DNA from: UBA1479 sp002706405
GTDB lineage: Bacteria > Pseudomonadota > Alphaproteobacteria > Rhodospirillales > Casp-alpha2
DNA length: 64,000 nt
Direction of reading: 5' to 3'
Assembly: GCA_963972255.1 (NCBI GenBank)
Contig: CAXATO010000001.1
Location: forward strand, 248,001 to 312,000
Positions 8,047 to 15,938 of the stretch are shown in pieces. The first letter of the stretch is position 1, and each line of letters starts with the position of its first letter. A program made the translations under genes and the position numbers. The notes under the pieces were generated by a model. The model saw only the letters and a program-made list of their open reading frames with translations. It was not told the origin of the DNA and did no database searches.

Positions 8047-8811
8047 ATGCTTGTCCTGTTTACGGATTTCGGTTTCCAAGGCCCCTATGTGGGCCAGATG
8101 AAAGCCGTTCTGCATGCGCGCGCACCCGGTATTCCGGTGGTTGACCTGATGCACGACGCGCCGGCGTTCGATCCGCTTTCCTCCGCCTATCTGCTGGCCG
8201 CATTGGCCGACGACCTGGCCCCCGGGACCGTGGTCCTGGCGGTGGTCGATCCGGGGGTGGGAACCGACCGTCGCGCATTGGTGGTGGAGGCCGATGGGCG
8301 CTGGTTCGTGGGGCCGGACAACGGTCTGTTCGCTTTGGTGGTGCGGCGGGCGAGGGCGGCACGGGCCTGGGAGATCACCTGGCGGCCGGACAAGCTTTCC
8401 GCCAGTTTTCACGGTCGTGACCTGTTCGCGCCGGTGGCAGCGAAAATCGCCGTCGGCGGTACCTTCGCCGATGCGCCGGAGGGGCGGGAAATTGCCCGTC
8501 ACGAGGTCGATCGGTCTGATTTTCCAGATGAATTAGAGCGAATTGTATATGTCGACGGATACGGCAATGCAATTTCCGGCATCCGTGCAGAAAATCTCTC
8601 GCCAAACGACCGGATTGTAGTTCACAATGTTGAAATCAAAGGCGAAAAGACCTTCGCCTCGGTTCCGCCGGACACCTTGTTCTGGTATGCGAATTCGAGC
8701 GGTCTGGTCGAAATCGCCTGCAATCGAGGGCGGGCAGATCGACGCTTGGGTTTGTCGGTCGGTAAGGGGGTTCGTATCGTTGGAAATCAATCTGTGACAG
8801 TCGTTCCTTGA
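8047..8811 (+). CDS. SAM hydroxide adenosyltransferase (DUF62, chlorinase/fluorinase-like)
   Basis: A 254-residue member of the DUF62 / SAM-dependent halogenase-like family. It starts LVLFTDFG, and has DPGVGTDRR (residues 68-76), FVGPDNGLF (87-95) and SFHGRDLFAP (120-129). The Asp68, Arg75 and His122 positions match the Asp-Arg-His set of the enzymes that split S-adenosylmethionine with water into adenosine and methionine, so hydrolase activity is more likely than halogenation. The DGYGNAI block near residue 180 belongs to the C-terminal domain. The ATG at 8047 gives the usual family N-terminus; the ATG at 8035 is possible. It stands alone between rpoH and an MBL hydrolase. Confidence 0.85.
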   Translation: MLVLFTDFGFQGPYVGQMKAVLHARAPGIPVVDLMHDAPAFDPLSSAYLLAALADDLAPGTVVLAVVDPGVGTDRRALVVEADGRWFVGPDNGLFALVVRRARAARAWEITWRPDKLSASFHGRDLFAPVAAKIAVGGTFADAPEGREIARHEVDRSDFPDELERIVYVDGYGNAISGIRAENLSPNDRIVVHNVEIKGEKTFASVPPDTLFWYANSSGLVEIACNRGRADRRLGLSVGKGVRIVGNQSVTVVP

Positions 8812-8946
8812 TGGCCTATACAGGGAATTAACCGTACCGAAAAGGTGCTGATAAAACCGTGTGCTGTCGAGGGCCTGTCCGCAAGGGAGTTTAGCCGCTG
8901 CGTTCGTTCACGCGCGTGAACAGACCGCGAAAGTCTGCATGAAATC

Positions 8947-9777
8947 ATGGCCATCCGTCTTAAATTTTGGGGAGTAAGGGGAAGCATCGCCTGCGCTACG
9001 CCGCAGCACATGAAGTATGGCGGCAACACCAGTTGCATCGAGGTCGAAGCCGGGGATTACCGGTTCGTCATGGACGCGGGAACCGGCATTCGGTCTTACG
9101 GAAACGCCTTTCTTCAGTGTGGTTTGAAATGCTCCCACCTGCTGCTGACCCACACCCATTGGGACCATATCAACGGGTTTCCCTTCTTCGTGCCTGCCTA
9201 TAACCCCGAGTACGCCATCCACATCATGGCCGGCCATTTGAAAAGCCGCGGCGACGAGGGAATTCAGGACATCCTGTCGACCCAGATGCATAATCCCATG
9301 TTCCCGGTGCCGCTTGAGGCCATGCAGGCCAAGCTGCGGTTCGAGGACTTCGACGCAGGCGACAGTTTTTCCCTGCCGTCGGACATCACGGTCAAGACGG
9401 CGCCCCTGAACCATCCCAACGGCGCAACCGGATACCGGATCGAACATGACGGGGCGTCGATCTGCTACATCACCGATACGGAACACACGCCGGGCAAGAT
9501 GGATGAGAACATCCTGGGCTTGATCGAGGGCGCCGATCTGGTGATCTACGACAGCACCTATACCGAAGAAGAGTTTCCCGCCAAGGTCGGTTGGGGGCAT
9601 TCGACCTGGAACGAAGGCATGCGCCTGTGCCGGGCGGCGAACGTCAAGCGCATGGCCATCTTCCACCATGACCCGGAACACGACGACGCCTTCATGGACA
9701 AGCTTGCGGTCGAGGCCGAGGCGGCCTGGGACGGCAACTTCGTCTGCCGCGAGGGCATGGAACTGATCATCGAATGA
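8947..9777 (+). CDS. MBL-fold metallohydrolase (PhnP/ribonuclease Z-like group)
   Basis: A 276-residue metallo-beta-lactamase-fold protein without a signal peptide, so cytoplasmic. It opens with FWGVRGSIACATP and GGNTSCIEV, typical of the group that also holds cyclic-nucleotide and phosphonate-derived phosphodiesterases. The metal site THTHWDHINGFP is near residues 65-76; further ligands are in NHPNG (155-159), ITDTEH (176-181), and HHDPEHDD near 238-245. The substrate is unknown. A 135-bp gap separates it from the SAM hydrolase-like gene. A role in cyclic-nucleotide turnover would fit the two cyclases further on, but nothing in the sequence proves it. Confidence 0.8.
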   Translation: MAIRLKFWGVRGSIACATPQHMKYGGNTSCIEVEAGDYRFVMDAGTGIRSYGNAFLQCGLKCSHLLLTHTHWDHINGFPFFVPAYNPEYAIHIMAGHLKSRGDEGIQDILSTQMHNPMFPVPLEAMQAKLRFEDFDAGDSFSLPSDITVKTAPLNHPNGATGYRIEHDGASICYITDTEHTPGKMDENILGLIEGADLVIYDSTYTEEEFPAKVGWGHSTWNEGMRLCRAANVKRMAIFHHDPEHDDAFMDKLAVEAEAAWDGNFVCREGMELIIE

Positions 9778-9888
9778 TCCGGCCCGCGGCCGCCGTTTAA
9801 GCGCCGTATGCCATCGTTGGACATTGCAATCGAAGATATCGCGCCGACGGGCCTCGGCCGGGAACGATGTCCCGGTGCCGCATCACAC

Positions 9889-10746
9889 TTATTGTTGCGC
9901 GGGGGTCGGCTGGCCGTCGGCGGCGGGCAGGGGCATGCTCTGCGGCGCTAATGCGTCCGGGGAAACCTGGCCTTCCTGCGGCGGTTGTCCGTCGCCCTGC
10001 TGCTCCTTGGCGCGTTTCTCAGCCTCGGCCTTGGCACGGATGATGGCGAGGTGCTGGTACCAGACTTCGCGTTCCTTCAGCGACATGGCGGTCACGCGGA
10101 TTGCCGTGCGCCGGTTGGTCATCTGGTTTTCCGGAATCGGCACGCCTTCCTCGGTGCGGTTCGGCACTTTCGGCTTTTGGTCGGCATACCCGGTGGCGCT
10201 CATTTTCAACGGGTCGATGAATTTCCCGTCCGAGAAGAAGCGCACGACCGTCGCGGCCCGTCCCGTCGACAACTCCCAGTTCGACGGGAAGCGTTCCGTC
10301 GAGATGGGTTCGTCGTCCGTATGGCCTTCGATCTGAACGTTATAAGTGGCGTAACGCGGCGCGCTGATGGTCTGAGCGATCTTTTCCAGGTAGGGAACGG
10401 CTTCTTCGCGCAGCTCGGCCGAGCCGGGCTTGTAGAAGGCGCCGGACGATAACTCGATGACCACGCCCTTGGAATCCTTGGAGACCTGCACGGCGCGGTC
10501 GGCCTGCATCTGGAACACCACGTCTTCCAGGTCGATCTTCAGCTTTTCCGTGGGCGACGCGTTGTCGTCGGAAGACCCGATCTTGTCCTTGATTGCGGCG
10601 GCGGCTTCTTCGAAGGCGGGAATGTCGAACTCGGCGAAGGTCAGCATCATCACGAAAAAACACATCAACAGCGTGATGGCGTCGGCATAGGTGACCAGCC
10701 AGTCTTCTTTTTCCTCTTGGGGAACGAGTTTGACGGGAACTCCCAT
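9889..10746 (-). CDS. motB: Stator protein MotB (OmpA-like peptidoglycan binding)
   Basis: A 285-residue MotB. The single N-terminal membrane helix, in WLVTYADAITLLMCFFVMM (about residues 16-34), holds the ion-binding Asp of the YAD motif (Asp22). A plug/linker follows, then an OmpA/MotB domain at about 100-225, with the peptidoglycan-binding pattern EGHTDDEP and SNWELSTGRA. The last 55 residues are a charged helix and a Gln/Pro-rich tail. With MotA, 51 bp upstream, it forms the ion channel that powers rotation of the flagellum. Sodium or proton use cannot be decided safely. No other flagellar gene is present, so the stator genes are unlinked to a flagellar cluster. Confidence 0.93.
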   Translation of the reverse strand: MGVPVKLVPQEEKEDWLVTYADAITLLMCFFVMMLTFAEFDIPAFEEAAAAIKDKIGSSDDNASPTEKLKIDLEDVVFQMQADRAVQVSKDSKGVVIELSSGAFYKPGSAELREEAVPYLEKIAQTISAPRYATYNVQIEGHTDDEPISTERFPSNWELSTGRAATVVRFFSDGKFIDPLKMSATGYADQKPKVPNRTEEGVPIPENQMTNRRTAIRVTAMSLKEREVWYQHLAIIRAKAEAEKRAKEQQGDGQPPQEGQVSPDALAPQSMPLPAADGQPTPAQQ

Positions 10747-10797
10747 GGCGTCAGCCTGCGTCGACCGGCAAGTGCATCAATACCTGCCGTGGCATGG

Positions 10798-11592
10798 CTA
10801 CCTCTTCATTTTGTCGATGTTGAAGTGGATGGCCGGGTCGAGGAAGCTGTTCATGCGGTCCGCGATATAGCGGGGGTTCTTCTTATCGGCCAGAAGCGAC
10901 AGTCCCTCGGCGATCAGGTAGTTGCGGAAGCGCACGATTTCCTCGCGCTGCTGAATCTTGGTTGCCGCGGGAATGAAAATCATCCGGGCGAACATGACGC
11001 CGTACAAGGTCGTCAGTAGCGCGACCGCAAGGCCGGCGCCCAATTGGGTGGGATCGCCGCCCAGGTTGTCGAGCATGATGATCAGGCCGACCAGGGTCCC
11101 GATCATGCCGAACGCCGGGGCGGCACCGCCCATGCTGCGCAGGATGTCGACCTGCACCGTGTTGCGCCCGAAGGTCGATTCGATGGCGTTGGTCAGGATT
11201 TCGCGGACTTCTTCGCCGGTATAGCCGGAGATCACCATATCGACGCCGAATTTCAGGAATTTGTCGCCGCGCACCGCTTTCTTGGCTTCGGCCTCAAGCG
11301 CCGGCGGGCCGTTTTTCTGAACCGTATACGCCCAGCGAATGATTCGCCCGACCTCGGATTTCAGCACGTTGCGGCCGACCTTGGGGGAAAACAGGATGCG
11401 CCAGATCAGCTTCAGCGACAGCATGACGTAGCGGGGCTCATAGGAAATGAATGTCGCGGAAAGGGTGCCGCCGACAACCATCAAAAGGCTCGAAAGGCTT
11501 AGGAAAATCAGGAAGTTGTCGGTGCTCATCATGACTGAGCCGATGAACAGGCCGAATGCGGCCAGCAACCCGACGAGTGTGGTAAACGACAT
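10798..11592 (-). CDS. motA: Stator protein MotA (PomA-like)
   Basis: A 264-residue MotA/TolQ/ExbB family protein with four predicted membrane helices. The two C-terminal ones carry the conserved AAPAFGMIGTLVGLI (about residues 155-169) and GAGLAVALLTTLYGVMFA (about 184-201). The cytoplasmic loop between helices 2 and 3 (about 65-145) is where FliG is bound in the family. It is the first gene of a motA-motB operon, transcribed leftward. The overall sequence style is closer to PomA than to E. coli MotA. Confidence 0.92.
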   Translation of the reverse strand: MSFTTLVGLLAAFGLFIGSVMMSTDNFLIFLSLSSLLMVVGGTLSATFISYEPRYVMLSLKLIWRILFSPKVGRNVLKSEVGRIIRWAYTVQKNGPPALEAEAKKAVRGDKFLKFGVDMVISGYTGEEVREILTNAIESTFGRNTVQVDILRSMGGAAPAFGMIGTLVGLIIMLDNLGGDPTQLGAGLAVALLTTLYGVMFARMIFIPAATKIQQREEIVRFRNYLIAEGLSLLADKKNPRYIADRMNSFLDPAIHFNIDKMKR

Positions 11593-11678
11593 GTGTTCCC
11601 CGGACCCCTACCAACGCGCGTTGCACCTCACCAATAGCGGCTCGGGCGGTACGCGGTGAACTCCCCTAGTGACTATCG

Positions 11679-11706
11679 TTTATAATAGATTGGCACAAAA
11701 TAACAA
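11679..11706 (-). promoter_or_regulatory. Candidate promoter of motAB
   Basis: On the minus strand TTGTTA (11706-11701) and TATAAA (11684-11679) are separated by 16 bases, in an unusually AT-rich patch about 87 bases upstream of the motA start. This fits a housekeeping promoter with a slightly short spacer. No sigma54 or sigma28-type motif was noticed here. Confidence 0.45.
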
Positions 11707-11778
11707 ATGGTTAGCGCGTTCCGGGTCGACCGGGCCTGGGATCCGGGCGCGAGCGGCCAGCCGTTGACAGGGCCGGGC

Positions 11779-13095
11779 TCAGCGTTCGCGGAAGGCTTCG
11801 TCCTTCAACTTCAGGACCGGCTTGATCAGGTAGTCCATGACCGATTTGCGCCCCGTGTGGATATCGACGGTGGCTTCCATGCCGGGTGTGATCGGCAGCA
11901 GGTCTTTGGTTTTTCCAAGGTAGGTTTTATCGGTCTGAACCACGACGCGGAAATAGGGGGCGCCGTTTTCGTCTGTCGAGGCGTCGGGGGCGACGGCGAT
12001 CACCCGGCCGTCCAGGCCGCCGTAGCGCACGAAGTCATAGGTGGAAATCTTGACCACGGCGGGCTGGCCTTCGACGATAAAGCCGCGTTCCGTGGGGTTC
12101 AGGCGCGCCTCGACGACCAGCTTGTCGCCCGTGGGGACGATCTCCATGATCGGCTCGCCGGCCTTGACGACGCCGCCGACCGTGTTGACGACCATCTTCT
12201 GCACGATGCCGTTGATCGGGCTTTTGATCGCCGACCGGGCCCCTTGCTTTTCGGCTTCGGAAATCAGTTCCTGGATACGGGCGATCGACTGTTCGACTTT
12301 GTTCAGTTCTTCGCGCGCTTCACGGCGGAACCCTTCCTCCGTTTCCGATACGCGCTTCCTGGCTTCCTCGACCGCCGCCTGGGCGCGGGGGATGGCCGGT
12401 ATCAGACCCTTCAGTTGACCGTCCAGGTCTTCGACCTCTGCCTCCAGTTTCAGGTGCTCGATGCGCGCCGTCAGGCCTTCGGCCAGCAGCGATGCGGACA
12501 TGGCCAAGCGTTCGCGGGCGAGGGCGTAATTTCGCTCCGTCGCCTTCTTCTTGGCCTGCATCTCCTTGACGTCCAGTTCGCGCTGCTTGATCTGCGATGT
12601 CAGCACGCTGATTGAGGCCTTCAATTCGCGCTGGCGGGCATCATGGGCTTGCCGCTGAGCTTCGACCAGGGCGGGCTGCCGGGTTTCAAGGGTGCGCGGG
12701 AATCTGAGCTTGCGGCCTTCGGCTTCGGCCTGCAGGCGGGCGCGGGCTGCCAGTTCACTGTCGAGGCGAACCTGCAGTTCCTCGCGGTTGGTGCCGCCCG
12801 ACGCCAGATCGAGCAGCAGAAGGTCCTGGCCAACCGACACCGTATCACCTTCGGAGACGTAGATTTCCTGGACGATACCGCCTTCCAGATGCTGTACGAC
12901 CTTGGTCTTGCCCAGTGGCACGACCTTGCCCAAGGCGACGGAGACCTCGTCCAGCTTGGCGAAATTAGCCCAGGTCAGCACCGCCGTGATCAAAATCATG
13001 ATCGGCCACGCGGCGACGCGCAGGGACGGCATGGGGCGCTTGATCAGCAGCTCGTCCAGCGGAGAGGCGTGGGGCGGGTTCGCTTGGTGTTGCAT
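11779..13095 (-). CDS. Type I secretion periplasmic adaptor (HlyD family)
   Basis: A 438-residue membrane-fusion protein of the HlyD/PrtE type. One membrane helix lies at about residues 26-45, followed by the lipoyl-like half-domain (VQHLEGGIVQEIYVSEGDTV, about 67-86). A long coiled coil spans about 110-290 and the second half-domain starts at AIKSPINGIVQKM (about 293). The C-terminal RTX-transporter signature region GMEATVDIHTG is near 410. It would bridge the inner-membrane ABC exporter to an outer-membrane TolC channel. It lies 45 bp after the ABC gene on the same strand. No TolC gene adjoins it; the tolC at 32945 is a possible partner. Confidence 0.92.
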   Translation of the reverse strand: MQHQANPPHASPLDELLIKRPMPSLRVAAWPIMILITAVLTWANFAKLDEVSVALGKVVPLGKTKVVQHLEGGIVQEIYVSEGDTVSVGQDLLLLDLASGGTNREELQVRLDSELAARARLQAEAEGRKLRFPRTLETRQPALVEAQRQAHDARQRELKASISVLTSQIKQRELDVKEMQAKKKATERNYALARERLAMSASLLAEGLTARIEHLKLEAEVEDLDGQLKGLIPAIPRAQAAVEEARKRVSETEEGFRREAREELNKVEQSIARIQELISEAEKQGARSAIKSPINGIVQKMVVNTVGGVVKAGEPIMEIVPTGDKLVVEARLNPTERGFIVEGQPAVVKISTYDFVRYGGLDGRVIAVAPDASTDENGAPYFRVVVQTDKTYLGKTKDLLPITPGMEATVDIHTGRKSVMDYLIKPVLKLKDEAFRER

Positions 13096-13140
13096 ATCTC
13101 GGCTCCAGCGCCGGCTCGGTCATCCGGGAAAATTCCCGGC

Positions 13141-15624
13141 TTACCGCGGGCCGCGCTCGTGCTCCATGGCTTTCAGTATATCAGCGTATGGGTCGTTACT
13201 TGAAGCGGTAGATGCTTTGGCCGCCGGTTTGCCCGGCGCCGGGGCGGGGGCAGGCGCCGGTTTGGGGGCTGCAGCGGGGGCTTGCGGGCGCGGTTTGGCT
13301 GCGGCCACCGGTTGGGCAGGGGCTGCGGGGCGCGGGGCCGTTTGGGGCGGCGCAGGCATCGCTGCCGGCTGCGAGGCGGGCGCCGCGGGACGCGATGCGG
13401 CTGCCGGCTGTGCCGGTGCGGGGCGTTGGGGCGCCTGTTGCGCGGGGGCGGGCTGTGCGGTCGCGGCCGGCCGCGGCGCGGGCCGGGCGGCGGGCGCCGG
13501 CGCAGGCGCCGTGGCGGGAGCCGGTCGTTTGGGCGGCACGGGATCGACCCGGCCATCCGGGGCAGCGGCCGGCTTGGCGGCCGGGGGCGCGGACGGTTTT
13601 GGCGCAACTGGGTCTTTGGCCGGCGGGGGACTGCCGGCCTGGGCGGCCTGACGGGCGGCATTGGCAAGGGCGGCGGCCATATCGGGCATGGGCGGCTTGC
13701 CGGTCGGCGTGCCCGCCGGCTTTGCCGGGACGGCGGGGCCTTTTGCGGCCGCGGGTGCAGCCGGAGCGGCGGCCTTGGCCGGGGGCGTGCTCTGAGGCTT
13801 CGCGGGGGCGGCAGCGGTGGGTGCTTGGGGCGCCGGCGGTTTCTGTGGCCCGTCGGGGGCCTTGGCTTTGGCGGCATCGGACGTCGGTGCGTCGCCTTTC
13901 GCAGAGGGCTCCGGCGGCCGTTCCATGGGTTGCTGGCCGAACAGGCGTGGCAGGATTTCCGCCGACGGCCCGGCCAGTGCCACGCGGCCCTGGTCCAGGG
14001 CGATCAGATCGTCACAGGCGGCCAGCAGGATCGGGCTGTGGGTCACAAGGATGACCGAGCGGGTCTTGGAAATCTCGCGCAGCGTATCCCGCAGGGCCTG
14101 TTCCGCCTGGCGGTCCAGGCTGGCCGACGGTTCGTCCATCATCAGCACGGACGGATCGCCCAGAAGGGCGCGGGCGATGGCGATGCGCTGACGCTGGCCG
14201 CCCGACAGGCGCGACCCGGCCTCGCCAATGTCGGTGGCGTAGCCGTCCGGCATGTCGATGATGAAATGGTGGACGCCGGCATGGGTGGCCGCCTTGATGA
14301 CCTGTTCGTCCGAGGCGTCGGCGTGGCGGTGGGCGATGTTGTCGCGGATGGTGCCGGCGAACAGCACACATTCCTGCGGCACGTAACCCATCCAATCGGC
14401 CAGTTCGTGGCGCGTGAACTGGGCGATGTCGGCCCCGTCCAGCAGGACGCGGCCGCTGGTCGGCCGGTACAGCCCCTGCAGCACCTTCAACAGGGTCGTC
14501 TTGCCGGACCCGTTGCGCCCGACCAGGGCGTGAATGCCGCCTGCGGGCAGGCTGACGGTGACATTGGTGAGAATCGGTTTGGTGCCTTCGCCATAGCTGA
14601 AGACGACGTTTTCCGTACGCAACTCACCCTTGGGCGCTTCCAGTTCGACTTCCGATTCAGCGCGTTCGCTGATCGTGTCGAAGGTCTGCCCCAGGCGGTC
14701 GGCGGCCTGTTTGAACGAATTGAAGGTGCGCCACTGGTTGACCAGCTGGTTGAGCGGACCAAGCAGTCGGCCCGACAGCATGTTGGCCGCGATCAACGAG
14801 CCCATGGTCATTTCCTGGTTGACGATGGCCAGCGCGCCGACGGTCGTCATCAGCAGCGTCGTGCACATGGTCAGGGAGCCGCCCAGGTTCGAATAGAAAT
14901 CGGTCTTGGCGCCGCGTTCCGCCGACTTTTCGATGTTGTCGGCGTGGCTTTGCTCCCAATGGGGGCGCATGGCCTGGTCGAGGGCCAATGCCTTGATGGT
15001 GGTCCGCCCCTGGATCATTTCCGCGATCAGTTGATCGCGCGAGATGGAGGACTGGCGTTCTTCCTGGTTGGCGGCGGCCATGACGTTGCCCGACTTCCAG
15101 GCGACGAACATGAACAGCGGCAGGATGACCAGCAGCACCGGCGCCACGGGCGGCGCGATGACGATGATGAGGACCAGGAACATGAGCACGAAGGGCAGGT
15201 CCGTGATCAGCACGGCCGAGCCGCCGGACAGCGTATTACGCACCGTGTCGACGTCGCGGAACAGGCCCTGCCAATGACCGGCGGGTTTGGATTCCAGTTC
15301 GGACAGCGGCAGCGACATCAGCTTGTCGAACAACTGGCGGCCGACCAGCACGTCGACGCGCAGCGCCACGGTCTGCATGACGCGCGAGCGGGCCAGCTTC
15401 AGCACCAGATCGAAGATGATCACGGCGATCATGCCGATGACCAGTCCCCACAGGGTCGAGATGCCCTTGTGGAACACGACCCGGTCGAAGACCTGCATGG
15501 AAAAGACAGGCGTCGCCAAGGCCACCAGATTGATGAAGGCCGACATCAGCACGACCTCGCGAAAGGTCGGCATGAGTGATTTGACGAAGGGCTTCAGCCA
15601 CGCCGTATTGTTGGGTTCCGCCAT
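13141..15624 (-). CDS. Type I secretion ABC exporter with long Pro/Ala-rich tail
   Basis: An 827-residue ABC exporter, far longer than the roughly 580 residues usual for PrtD-type proteins. The membrane domain covers about residues 25-310 and the ATPase domain about 335-565, with Walker A GRNGSGKTT, signature LSGGQRQR and Walker B VLMMDEPSASLD. There is no N-terminal C39 peptidase domain. From about residue 570 to 800 follows a low-complexity tail of Pro, Ala and Lys, closed by a non-repetitive end with NDPYADILKAMEHE. Such a tail is not part of the known exporter fold. It may be a flexible docking arm. With the HlyD gene downstream it makes an exporter for an unlinked substrate, perhaps an RTX protein; none is visible here. 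Confidence 0.9.
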   Translation of the reverse strand: MAEPNNTAWLKPFVKSLMPTFREVVLMSAFINLVALATPVFSMQVFDRVVFHKGISTLWGLVIGMIAVIIFDLVLKLARSRVMQTVALRVDVLVGRQLFDKLMSLPLSELESKPAGHWQGLFRDVDTVRNTLSGGSAVLITDLPFVLMFLVLIIVIAPPVAPVLLVILPLFMFVAWKSGNVMAAANQEERQSSISRDQLIAEMIQGRTTIKALALDQAMRPHWEQSHADNIEKSAERGAKTDFYSNLGGSLTMCTTLLMTTVGALAIVNQEMTMGSLIAANMLSGRLLGPLNQLVNQWRTFNSFKQAADRLGQTFDTISERAESEVELEAPKGELRTENVVFSYGEGTKPILTNVTVSLPAGGIHALVGRNGSGKTTLLKVLQGLYRPTSGRVLLDGADIAQFTRHELADWMGYVPQECVLFAGTIRDNIAHRHADASDEQVIKAATHAGVHHFIIDMPDGYATDIGEAGSRLSGGQRQRIAIARALLGDPSVLMMDEPSASLDRQAEQALRDTLREISKTRSVILVTHSPILLAACDDLIALDQGRVALAGPSAEILPRLFGQQPMERPPEPSAKGDAPTSDAAKAKAPDGPQKPPAPQAPTAAAPAKPQSTPPAKAAAPAAPAAAKGPAVPAKPAGTPTGKPPMPDMAAALANAARQAAQAGSPPPAKDPVAPKPSAPPAAKPAAAPDGRVDPVPPKRPAPATAPAPAPAARPAPRPAATAQPAPAQQAPQRPAPAQPAAASRPAAPASQPAAMPAPPQTAPRPAAPAQPVAAAKPRPQAPAAAPKPAPAPAPAPGKPAAKASTASSNDPYADILKAMEHERGPR

Positions 15625-15938
15625 GGAATTCCCGCTGCTCCTAATATCCCAGCGTCAGACTAATGTATGATGGTAAACACGGGATGAACAGGGAATGCGC
15701 GCATGACGCCGCCCGAACGGCCCGGTTTTACGGCGTTTCAGCGCTCTGAATTTCCGCATATGCGGGCTTTCGGGCTGGCGGCATGGGCGGGAACCTGTGA
15801 TAATGTGAAGGTAACTCCCACATAGCGGGCGGAATGCCGGGCAGATTCAGATGCCGGCGCTGCCAGGGGGCGGGAGTGGCCTGACCGGGGATCGTCCAAG
15901 ACGAAACGGGAAAGGGCCGGGAAAAGGGGAGCTCGGAA
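15625..15938. other. Divergent intergenic region between exporter and CHASE2 cyclase
   Basis: A 314-bp spacer without a supported gene. It holds a CCGCATATGCGG palindrome (15753-15764) and an extended -10 element on the plus strand (TGTGATAAT, 15796-15804), with no good -35, about 135 bases before the cyclase start. On the minus strand no convincing promoter for the exporter was found. The palindrome could be an operator. Confidence 0.35.
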
